Assembly (NCBI RefSeq): GCF_030052815.1 | Contig: NC_079496.1 | Location: 186,001 to 250,000 of the forward strand | From: Hevea brasiliensis | Lineage: Eukaryota; Streptophyta; Magnoliopsida; Malpighiales; Euphorbiaceae | Length of the DNA stretch: 64,000 nt | Reading direction: 5' to 3' | In this document: positions 36,498 to 46,588 of the stretch, one piece after another | Layout: each line of letters begins with the position of its first letter | How positions within the stretch are numbered: position 1 is the stretch's first letter | The notes under the pieces: generated by a model | Databases searched by the model: none | The model's input: only the letters and a program-made list of their open reading frames with translations | What the model was told of the DNA's origin: nothing | Translations under genes and position numbers: made by a program

Positions 36498-39400
36498 CGG
36501 AAAAAGATCAAAGCCACGATTATAGCGAACTTCCACCGAGCGGCTAGAAACGAGTAAAGTAAGAAAGGAAGAGAGGAAAATCGGATGAAGGAAATGTCTC
36601 ATCGGCAGGTATATAGAGGGGAAAATGAGCATTTATTGCTGAGCAGAAAACGAAGCGAACGCCTCGAGAATCAAGGGGAAATTAATGCTTTGACCAGACC
36701 GGACCAGAGAAAAGGAGAGATCGGAATAATAGATCGGAAGACGGGAGATTAACATGAGAGATCGGAAGACAAAAGGAATGAGACAAATCCCAAATAACCG
36801 TTGTCGAATCGGGTAGGTAGTTAAAGCGTTGCGGCGAGATCTCCACCGCACGCCTAAGAATCGCCCATAATCTTGACAAGTGCGGGGTATGTCATGTGAT
36901 CCTGTATATCCCAATCCCGCCGTCGATCTCACTTGTAAGGACAAATCCGAACCCTTGGATCAAGAGAGGCGACAATCGGTGCCTTTCGCTCTTAGCCCTC
37001 AGATCGTTCCGGACAAAAAAGATTTGGGACCGTTAGATTGAAAGGAGAAAAGGACAAATGTTCTGAAGAGAGATCTCAGCCATTCATCTTGATTCTCTTT
37101 AATTCCTAGACATCCGATCATGTCCTTCGAAATCTTGACCCTCCATCTCCCTCAAAATAAATCCTGACCCTTCATGGGGAGCACCCGATTCCTATAAATA
37201 CCAGCATGAAAAACTGTTCAAGGGACGGACAAAAAAGAGAGGCTGTTATTATAGCGGAAGAACTCTGAAAACTCCATTTAGTTTGTTATTCCGCTACTTT
37301 GAAGTGTTGATTGGAAAAACTTTCGAAACTAGTTTTCTGAAGTGTTTCTTGAAAAGGATTCTGAATACTGGAACTCTACATTTCCAGTTTGTTCATTATC
37401 TGGTCACACCCTCACTTTCAGCCCTTTATCATCTCTGTTTTCATTCTCACTGTCTAAGCAAAACTTCATTCCACTCGGCTTTTATCTTAATCTAATTATA
37501 TTTTAGCTAAGCTCCCTTCACTTCCCGACGAACGTAAGCTCTCTGGCTTATCAGTCCACTGTCTTATCTCTATTCGCCACCTCGTAGCCATTTCGGTAGA
37601 TTTGGCTCCTCACAGGTAAGAGCTCATATTGCTGTTTTACTAAATGTTTACATTTATTTTTCGCACTTTCTTTGTTCTTCTTGCGTATGTGATTTTCTCC
37701 AAGTTCATTTCGTGCAAAAGGACCCAAAAGAATGTTACTCTCGAGTTATCTCTTTATTGATTAGTCCGTCGTTTTATTAATCTTCGTCATTTCTGAATGC
37801 AAGTTTTTCTGGTTCCTAGTAGCGTGTAAATGGTCAGGCAAGACGTAGGTAACCGCAACTTAGGGGGGTCTCTTTTAAAAGAGAGAACCTGAATAATGTG
37901 TCAGGAAGATAGCCAAACTACTAGTGGCGTGTGACAATTCGACAAAGAGGTCATAAAGTAGAATAAAACCAAAATAAACAAAACAAAATATATCGGTCGT
38001 TAACAGATATTGGTAAAATAAATACATGGAAGGTCGGTAAATCAAGTCTAGTTTTCCCCATCTAGCCAAAAGGTATCGAGAAGCCTTATCCCCAGCATCT
38101 TTGAATGCCAGAATCCTTAGCTTTAGGCTCTTATGTCATATAGCCGAAATTAAAATCCGGGAGATCGGAAAAGTCCCTTTCAGGCTCCTGTAAATCTAAT
38201 AGAGATCGGAGGAGAGTTCTTATCCGGTCTCAACTCAAAAATTTCAATAAACGTCTAGAGGAGATCGGAGGAGAGTTCTTATCCGATCTCCCCTCAAAAT
38301 TTTAATAACCATTAAAAAGGGATCGGAGGAGAGTTCTTATCCGATCCCCCCTCAAGATTTTAATAAACATTAAAAGAGATCGGAGGAGAGTTCTTATCCG
38401 GTCTTTCCCCAAAATTTTAATAAATAACTTAAAAGAGATCGGAGGAGAGTTCTTATCCGGTCTTTCCCCAAAATTTTAATAAATAACTTAAAAGAGACCG
38501 GAGGAGAGTTCTTATCCGATTCTCACACCAAATCTTAACCTATACGTAAAATAGTCCCAAAACCAAAATGATTCGCGACACCAACTCACTAAGGTTGTCT
38601 CATTTACTTATGTATCTGGGTAATCCGAATTTAGTGAAAGATCAAATATTCCTTTTACTAAAAGGACTAACATTCCTATTCAAGCCCTCCTAACCAATTT
38701 ATAAAGAACGCCAAAATTAAATCTACTTACCCTTATTAAGGGACGAGGTGGGGTGCCTAACACCTTCCCCACCCGTTTACGGACCCCGAACCTAGAATCT
38801 CTGTTTTGAAGTGGTTTCATTTTCCTCCAAATGGTTTTCTTTAGTTTCCCTCAAAACTAAGGTGGCGACTCCTCACTCCTTCCCACTTCGGTGAGTGATC
38901 GTCCAGGCGACCGCGAAATCCCTTGCGACAAGCACCACTTGCACTACCCTTAGACCTAACACCTTGTTCAAACCTTAGTTTTCTGACATCATCATCTTTC
39001 TGCAGACTTGTAATTGGGATCATATTTGTTCTAAGTTTCACATTTTCTAGGGATATCTCAAAGTCTCTAAATAGGCCATTAAGAAGATGGGCATAGGGTA
39101 GTTTGTAAGGTGGTTTCCATTTCATTCACAATATGCCATATTATGCAGAGATCAAGTGTGCTTAAATAGTTTGGACTATCAGTTCTAGGATTCAATACAT
39201 AAATGATGAAGCTGTGAAGGATTTTGATGTGTTGGTGAGCATGGGTGATGCTGGTTTTATCTTTCACTTCCCCTTTAGATACTTCAGCTTCAAAATCTCT
39301 CTTCTTAAGCTCTCCAACAACAAAGACTTCTTTGTGAGAACAGATTCTATTCCCACTTTTTGGGATGCTTAGGGCTCTTACTAACCTTTCTACTGTCACC

Positions 39401-39989
39401 TCATAAACTTTTCCTTTCATTTTAACCTTAAAAGATTCATTACTTTCAGCATCATCAACTCTCAAATTTCTATAAAATTCTTGAACTAAATCCACATATA
39501 TTCCCTCAGTATTAGAGCATAATTTGTCCCATTTTTTGTATTCAAATAGAGACTGTAGAGGAACAGAGACTTCATTAAAAGCAGGCCAGTGAATGTACCT
39601 TGGTTCATGAATGGCCCTTTCCATAAGCACAAGTGGAGCTTTTGAAGTCTTTTTCTTTTTTGAACCTTCTCCTAGATAGGCTCACTGGTCCTCTTCTTGG
39701 ACTTTTCTTTTGTTTTTCCAATGACCAGAGGAGCTTCTTTCTGTGTAGAAGGAGGTAATGAAGGGATACTGGCATTGGCAGAATCTGAAGAAGATGAGGG
39801 TGTGGTAACCTTTTCTTTTCCTTTTCCTTTTGACCATGCCATGACCAAATCAGAAAGGGTTGGCAGTAGGGATAGATAATGCTAGGTTCACAAAATGAAA
39901 AATGTGAGCAGTCAATGTATAACTATTAGAAGAACAACAATAAATTTTTGAAGCAATGTCATGTATTATTCAAAATTTTAGGAACAGAC

Positions 39990-42053
39990 TGTAACACCCT
40001 CACTTTAGTAAGTCCGTATATTCTACTGTTTCGGTGATCGATGTCGGTCTGGACAGCTAGAATGTTTGAAACTATATTTAGACTAGAGTGAGGAGTCATA
40101 AATAATTCAAATAAGTGTAAGAAAAATTAAGAAAAATTTTAGAAATAAAATACAACAAAGTTAAATGAGCCGGTGTCCCGGTGATGAGTGACCCTAAGGA
40201 GAAGTTGCTGTCTTCACAGCTAGTAGCCCTAAACCCAAGGAAAATCCCGTGAAATAATTTCTGGGATGTCAGAGAAGAGTTACAGCACCCTAGGTAGCAT
40301 TAGAATGCCAAGAAAAGGTTAGGAGAATTTTTAAGATTGGTAAAGACAGTTTTGGCTCCTTAAGCCAAACGGAGGGCATTTTGGTCATTTTGTATTTCAG
40401 AGATGATTTTTGACCAACTTGTCTATTTAAATAAATAATTTATATGAAATAAAATGTGAATAAATATTACTAAATATTTAATAAAAAACGGGTAGAAATA
40501 AAAGAAAAAGAAAATGGAGGAAAAACTTTATTGTTACATCATGCATGTGTAAGCATGATGTAATTACAAAGTCTCACCCAATTACAAATTGACAAAACTA
40601 ATTAAGAGAGTAAATGGAAAGTAAAAAAGGATAAAATCAGCCATCTTCTTCACTTAATTCTCCCATGGCCAAAAATCATTTCCTCTCTCCTCCATGAAAA
40701 TTGTTTCATCTCTCTTTCCTTCATTAAAACTTGTTTACACCTCTTGGGGAAGTGTTTGGCTGCCAAAAACTGAAGAGAAAGTGAAGTTTAAGCTCGGAAA
40801 AATTCTTCACAAAAAGGTTAGTGCTAGTTATCCCTTTTCTCTCTTTTGATTCATTATTAAGAGCATAAATTGAGTTAGGAATTGCAAAGAATTAAAATAA
40901 AATCCATGTGTATGGATACCATGAATTTTGGCAGCCTTATGGGGGAAGTAGTTCTAATTGTTTTGATGGATTTGAATGGTTTAGAAATGGTGTTTGATGT
41001 GTAGAAATCAATTAGAAATTGATTAGTATGCCTAATGTGATATGTGTTGTGTAAATCTTGAATTGGAGCTAGTGTTTGATATAAAAATTAGGAATTTAAT
41101 GATATGTTGATAAATTATTGATGTTGAGACCAATTATGGACTAATTGAAGTGCATGGAATGTGATTTGTGGATGGTAGTAGTGTGGGAAGGTGGTATTGG
41201 AAGTGTTGTTCTTATGCAGGGAATTCTAGACCTATGAGTCTAGTGTGTTTAAATGAACATAAGTAGAGTTAGACAGCTCCAATTGGTGTGAGGCCAATTG
41301 AAGATGAAATTTAAGACCTTAAGCCACATTTTTGGTGAAGAAACCATGCTAAGAAAAATAATCTAAGTTGCCCTAAAAATTGACCTAATCCGGGTAACAT
41401 ACATACTACCCTGGAAAATTGACCGAATAAATAGTGTTTGTTCATTTGGCCATAACTAAGTGTAGAAATATCCAAATGACCTAAATTTTATATTAATAGA
41501 AAGCTTAGACAATTTAGAACAACTTTCATGAAGAACATAAACTCAAATTCTGAATCTAACCAATTCAAATTGCTAGTCCAAGTTAGGACACCAAATCTAG
41601 CAGAACCAAATTGCTCAGAAATTTTGGGTACAGGTCAATCTGGCCAGTTGTGGTAAAATGGCCATAACTTGAGCTATAAAACTCTAAATAGAGTGATTCA
41701 AAAAGGAAATTAAAGAAGACACATAAAGAAACAACTTTGATGAAGAAAATTTTATCAAATTTCCACTGTAACAATAACCAATAGAATAGTAAACTTAAGG
41801 TATGAAATCTAAAAATTTTGAATAACATAAAATAAGCCTTGAAATGTTATTGGCAATCAATGCCAATAAAAATAAAATGCAAAATGTGGTATCTTGGTGA
41901 ACTTAGGCTTAACAAATCTATTATGAATTAAAAAGTCAACTTTTGTGTTAGAATGGCCAAGTGAATAGTAACAACTAAAATTAATAGAGTGAAAGGTACC
42001 TCACTTAAATGATTTAATGAATATTTAAATTATGTAAATGTGTAGATGAGGTT
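39990..42053 (+). mobile_element. Tekay-like LTR fragment B, interrupted
   Basis: It starts TGTAACACCCTCAC within the SIRE-like spacer and is related to the first ~2 kb of LTRs C, D and the solo LTR. It shares a GGTGATCGATGTCGGTCTGGACAG-like start block, the hairpin at 41280-41300, and the CCATAACT...CCAAATGACCT module near 41450. It stops where LTR C begins at 42054. Its remaining part must lie beyond the window. No ORF is supported. Confidence 0.75.
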
Positions 42054-45000
42054 TGTAACATCCTTCCTATACGTAGTCTGTACGTTCTGTTGCTCCGATG
42101 ACCTGATGTTTGTCCGGACAAGTCAGGATGTTTGGAACTTCATTTCAGTGATAGTAATCAAGCATAAAATGATAAAATAAATAAAAATAAAATATAAGAA
42201 AAAGTACAAAAAAATAAAAGAGAGGAAATGAAACTAGGTTAAACGAGTCGGCACCGTAGCGATGGATGACCGCACCGGAAAGTTACAGCGAAGGCAATTG
42301 CTAACCCCAGGACTGCAGGAAGCCCTCAGAATTAAATTTTGAGACATAAATAAAGGCTTATTGAGGTATAATTAACATTAGAAATGTCAAAGAAAAATTA
42401 ATGAATTAGTACAAAGAAAAACAAAAAATCAAGAAAACGATAAAAATCGGTGTTATCGAAAAATCGAGAATACAATCCGAAGAGGGGCATTTTGGTCATT
42501 TGACATCTAGAGTTGCTTTTTGACCTCAATTTCCATTAAAAATAAGTGATATTACACTTTGAAAATGTCATGAAAAATAAAAATATGGTACATTATATGA
42601 ATAGTGGAAGAATGGAGGCAAATGTGTAATTTATGAAACTTTGAATAATTAAATAATAAAATTAACTTAAGTGCTCCACTAACTCATAAATTGGGACACA
42701 TATATAAGACTTTGGGACAACAGAATACTCATCTTCAACCTTGAGAAATAACTAGCCGAGAGAAACCCCATTGAAGTCCACCATGGCAGAATGAGTTTCA
42801 TCACCATGCGCCATTGATTTAGCCATTATTTTCACTTGGTTTCTTCATTAAAGCTTGCACACTCACCTTGAGGAAGCTTTTGGGAGTAAGAAAGGAAGGA
42901 TTTGGTGAAGTTTGGGGAAAGCTCTCAAGAGGTAAGTGTCCAATTTCTCTTCATTTCTTTAGTAAAAGTGATGCTTGAGTTAAGAGATGTTGTTTGGTGA
43001 AGAAAATTTGATGAATTGTTGAGTATTGGAATTGAGCCATTTTCGGAAGCCATGAAAGCATGAATTGCTTGAGCTTTTCTTACTCCTAATGGATGGAAAT
43101 TAGGATTGATTAACTCAATTTGAAGTTGTAGCAAATTAATTTCCATGTATGTGTATGTTAGCACTTGAATTTAGGGGTTTGAAAGGAAAACTTGATACCT
43201 TAGCAAACTGCCACTTTTGGCAGCCTTTAAATTCATGAATTAATGTTTAATTTCATGAAATTCATTGATAAATTATGGTGATGATGAATTGAGGGCAGTG
43301 TATATGTGAATATTAGAGGAAGTGTATGTATAAATTAAGAGATTATGTCTATTGATATTGGGTTGAATTAAACTTTGAGAATTAAGGGTGTAATGTGTGC
43401 ATTGAGCACTTGTGTATTCTGTCTAAACTGCCTTAATTGAGTTGTATTGAATGGTATAGAAGTGACATGAATGTAATATTGAAGTATTGGGAAGAGGAGA
43501 ATTACCAAATTGGGAGTGTAACTTTCTTGTGCAGGTTGTATTGTTGTTGGCAGTAGCTAAATTGAGCTATAAGTGTAAATTTGTGACTCCAATTGGTATG
43601 AGGACAATTGGAGGTAAAATTAAACATAAAATAGGCCAAATTTCATGTGGAAATGTTGACCAATTTCTATCCAGAAAGTGACTATCAATTTACCCTAATC
43701 CGGATTCGGTAATGTATAAAACCAAAAATCTGACTATATGAACAGTAATCACGTAATTAGCCATAACTCTCTCTAGACAGGTCCAAATGACCTGAAATTT
43801 ATACCGATGGAAAGCTTAGACATAGGGCTACAACTTCGATGTAGATAACAAAACCCATGAATGCCATTTACTAAGTCAAATTGCTTGCACAAATTGAGGT
43901 ATCAAAACTGTCCAGAACCATTGCAATCCAGAATTTAACCATATAAACAGTAGCCATTCAATTGGCCATAACTTACTCAAAATATGTCCAAATGACTTGA
44001 AATTTATATCAATGGAAAGCTTAGACATAGAGTTATAACTCTTATGAAAAAACCAAAGCTCAGAAATAACCAGAACCAAGTCAAATTGATTGCCCAATTT
44101 AGGCTACCAAATTTGCCAGAATTAAACTTGACCAAAAAATGACCTAAAGTTACATTGAAAATGCAATTTGTCCAGCTTTAGTAAATTGACCATATTTTGG
44201 TCTATACAACTCAGAATAACCTGAAATATGTGCCAAAAGTTCAATAAGACATAGAGCTACCAATTTGCTTCTTTGACCAGAAGCTAAAAACCAATGAAAA
44301 CAGGATATTTAGCTAGATCAATCTAGCACACTAAAACTGAAAAATTGACAATAATATGCAATGAAGCCTAGAAATAATTTGGCAATAAATGTCAACTTGT
44401 GAGAATTGTAAATTGCACTATACTTGCAGTATATTGAAATGCGAATTATGACATGTTAATACTAGAATCAACTTATCCATGATGTATAAAAAGGTCAACA
44501 TTTTTATTGTCCAGTGAATTATATAATGACCAGTAAATCCTAAAAATAAAGAAATAAATATTTAATATTGTAATATGCTCTAGTTTGCCTAGTTGACTAG
44601 TTTGGATAGGTTGGCATGCTAATAGGATTCTGACAGCTGTTCTGTAAATGGTTTCACGTCGTACTGTGTTTTCTGGCTTATTATGCCATACTATGATTTT
44701 AATAGCCTATGGCTATACGGATTGTGTTATTATACTTGGCTTAATGCCTGATTGATCATATGGCTTTTTAGCTACACTGTTTGCACATCGGGAGATACTT
44801 TATGACCGATGGTGTGACGGCCCGAGGTACTAGGTACCCAGTGCTAGTATATCCGTTTATCCAGTCTGATCAGTGTGTAGGCTACACGGGCAGTTAATTT
44901 AAGTATTATTAAATTCAGACAGTTAAACTAAGTGTATTGACATACAGTACAACTAAATTAAGTATAAATGAAATATGCTCAATAAAAACATGAAAAGCTT

Positions 45001-45765
45001 TAGAAGAACAATCTTATTAAAGATTACTGAAGAAATAGTCTACAAAGACTGTAGGCATCGAAAATTATAAATAATTAATTTATTTTATTTTAGTTTATTT
45101 CTCTTTATAATTGGCACCACTAAGCAAAATTGCTTAGCGCATTGCTTTTGTAATGCGTAGGTATTGGAGACACAGCTGGGGAACCCTGTCGATCTACGAC
45201 CGTGTGAGGGATCAGATCTGCACAGGAGTCCAGAGTCATCTACACTGCATTGCATACATGTTAGGACTTAGAGATTTTTATGTTTTTTCTTTTTATTGTA
45301 TTTTGAAATTTGGCCCTATATTTTGTAATATTATGAAAGCTTTAAAGTTTGTAATAATTTGTACATATTAAATAACATGGAGATTTTCTGGATGTATTTG
45401 AATTATTATGGACTGTATTATGGAACTGTTTATGACTGTAAAAGTCTATTGACTTTACTGAGAAATTGAGACTATGAATGAAATTGTGATTTTGAGAATA
45501 CTATATTGAGACTATTTTTAACAGGTGCAAAAGGACTGTTTGTTCAATTTACAGACAGCACTTTGTCAGATTTTTGTTAAAAATTTTGCAACACTCAGTT
45601 TTATGAAAACATAAAATAATAAATAATCATGATGTAAATTTCATACAACGGTTTCCTAAATCAAATTAAGTATTCAGAAAATAAGATAATCACATACTAG
45701 GTGCTCCGGCACGCCGTGTGACACGCCTTGCTTGGCTATACTGTTAACGGGTGAGGGGTGTTACA
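42054..45765 (+). repeat. 5' LTR of element C (3712 bp)
   Basis: Starts TGTAACATCC and ends GGGGTGTTACA, immediately before a leader and the tRNA-Met PBS. It contains a perfect 9-bp-stem hairpin (43587-43613) and about three tandem ~210-bp modules (about 43750-44290) built around GGCCATAACT and CCAAATGACCTGAAATTT. No coding frame is supported. Confidence 0.88.
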
Positions 45766-45770
45766 TTTAG

Positions 45771-45781
45771 TGGTATCAGAG
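45771..45781 (+). promoter_or_regulatory. PBS of element C, tRNA-Met type
   Basis: TGGTATCAGAG, 5 bp after the LTR end, is the start of the standard initiator-tRNA-Met complementary site used by many plant Gypsy and Copia elements. Confidence 0.9.
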
Positions 45782-45890
45782 AACGGTTTAGGCGTTTCTA
45801 GACCTAGATATATTTCATACCATGCATTGCATTTGTAAGTATTAAGATGACTCTAATGCAGATATTTTCATTGGTTATTTTGATCAGAAT

Positions 45891-46588
45891 ATGGACTCCA
45901 CATCACAAAGAGCGATCGATGAGGAGGTGAAGAGTCATGCTCCATCTATGACTAAGCCAGGAGACAAAAGGGAACCTACTCCACCAGTGCTAGAGGCACC
46001 AGCCACATTTCAGCAAATGGTTGAGTTCTTTAGACAAGTGGCAAGAGTTATGCCACCACCATCACCTCCACATCAAAAATCTCATTTGGAAAAACTCAGG
46101 AAGTTTGAAGCGGTGGATTTTCTGGGCAAGAGGAAAGATGATTCTGTCACAGCTGAAAACTGGTTAGACAGAATAGGAAGAGTTTTGAAATAACTCCACT
46201 GTACTCCAGAGCGGAATTTGGAAGCTGCTATATCACTACTGCAAGATGATGTATACCAATGGTGGGATACAGTGTCAAGTGAAGTTCCACCAGAGCAAGT
46301 AACTTGGGACTTCTTTTTCACTGAGTTCAGAAAGAAGTATATGGGTAGTGTATACCTGGAAGAGAGGAGAAGGGAATTCATTACCCTACGATAGAGACAG
46401 CTGATAGTGGCTGAATATGAAAAAGAATTTATCAGACTGAGCCGCTATGAGCGGGAAATAGTCCCTATTGAGATCTAGTGGTGTAGGAGATTTGAGGAAG
46501 GGCTCAATGATAATATTAAAATAATGATTACAGCATTGGGAATTACTGACTTTGCCAATTTAGTTGAAGCTACACTGAAAGTAGAGAG
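45891..46588 (+). pseudogene. gag of element C, three stops, cut by LTR D
   Basis: Start MDSTSQRAIDEE at 45891. A Retrotrans_gag domain is readable in one frame: FEAVDFLGKRKDD, AENWLDRIGRVLK, then AISLLQDDVYQWWDTV, FFFTEFRKKYM and RRFEEGLNDNIK. In-frame stops are TAA at 46191, TAG at 46392 and TAG at 46476. The first two sit where related gags usually have Gln, so CAA and CAG to TAA and TAG changes are likely. The frame reaches LVEATLKVES and is cut by the LTR at 46589. Positions 45782-45890 are leader. Confidence 0.8.

Larger units (their letters stand above)
9843..38930 (+). mobile_element. Ogre/Tat-lineage Ty3/Gypsy retrotransposon, full-length, 29.1 kb
   Basis: Both ends are TGTCGACACC...CTTGCGACA, and the flanks carry a perfect 5-bp target duplication AGCAC (9838-9842 and 38931-38935). 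Order: LTR, PBS, ORF1, gag-protease, intron, RT/RNase H/second RNase H/integrase, minisatellite, PPT, LTR. The Ogre/Tat assignment rests on very long LTRs, an ORF1 upstream of gag, the candidate intron between protease and RT, the extra RNase H before integrase and the protease-linked G-patch. Removing the nested solo LTR gives an element of about 25.2 kb. Nearly every ORF has stops or frameshifts, so it is non-autonomous as read here. Confidence 0.93.
29446..38930 (+). repeat. 3' LTR of the Ogre/Tat element, with nested solo LTR
   Basis: 9485 bp in total. Without the 3882-bp insertion at 31263-35144 and one target duplication it is about 5.6 kb, matching the 5' LTR. It ends CTTGCGACA followed by the AGCAC target duplication. 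It has the same antisense gene, palindromic repeats (about 36108-36241), sense TATA (near 37194) and six-unit array (38202-38540). Confidence 0.95.
9043..39842 (-). pseudogene. env-like ORF of SIRE-like element, split by the Ogre/Tat insertion
   Basis: The two pieces are 38936-39842 and 9043-9837 on the minus strand. The start MAWSKGKGKEK is at 39842. A frameshift lies near 39675, after which the frame reads through YVDLVQEFYRNLRVDD and KGKVYEVTVERLVRALSIP. This helix-rich segment resembles plant transposon-associated domains (Transposase_32 or plant mobile domain type). The frame leaves the right piece at the insertion point and resumes at 9837 with AFDVEGILEKVNN. It then has in-frame stops, a long Glu/Lys tract (about 9420-9590) and a basic Lys/Arg-rich end (RQIRRSSRLKE, stop at 9043). 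The role of such ORFs is unproven. The gene is dead: split by 29 kb of DNA and carrying stops. I am sure of the split and less sure of the family name. Confidence 0.7.
7057..39989 (-). mobile_element. SIRE/Maximus-like Copia element, 3' part, interrupted
   Basis: Minus-strand element. Its 3' LTR (about 7057-8521), polypurine tract and env-like gene survive on the left. The rest of the env-like gene and its upstream spacer (38936-39989) lie to the right of an inserted Ogre/Tat element. The order LTR, PPT and env-like ORF downstream of where pol should be is that of SIRE-type Copia elements. No pol or 5' LTR is seen, because at 39990 it is broken by a Tekay-like LTR and the remainder must lie beyond the window. 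Positions 8541-9042 are the non-coding 3' region. Positions 39843-39989 are the spacer before the env-like start, with nothing recognised in it. Confidence 0.7.
42054..46588 (+). mobile_element. Tekay/Del-like Gypsy element C, 5' part
   Basis: LTR (42054-45765), PBS (45771-45781) and a gag pseudogene (45891-46588), then interrupted by LTR D. LTR length of about 3.7 kb, the tRNA-Met type PBS and the gag pattern fit the Tekay/Del chromovirus group. pol and the 3' LTR are not in the window. Confidence 0.82.
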
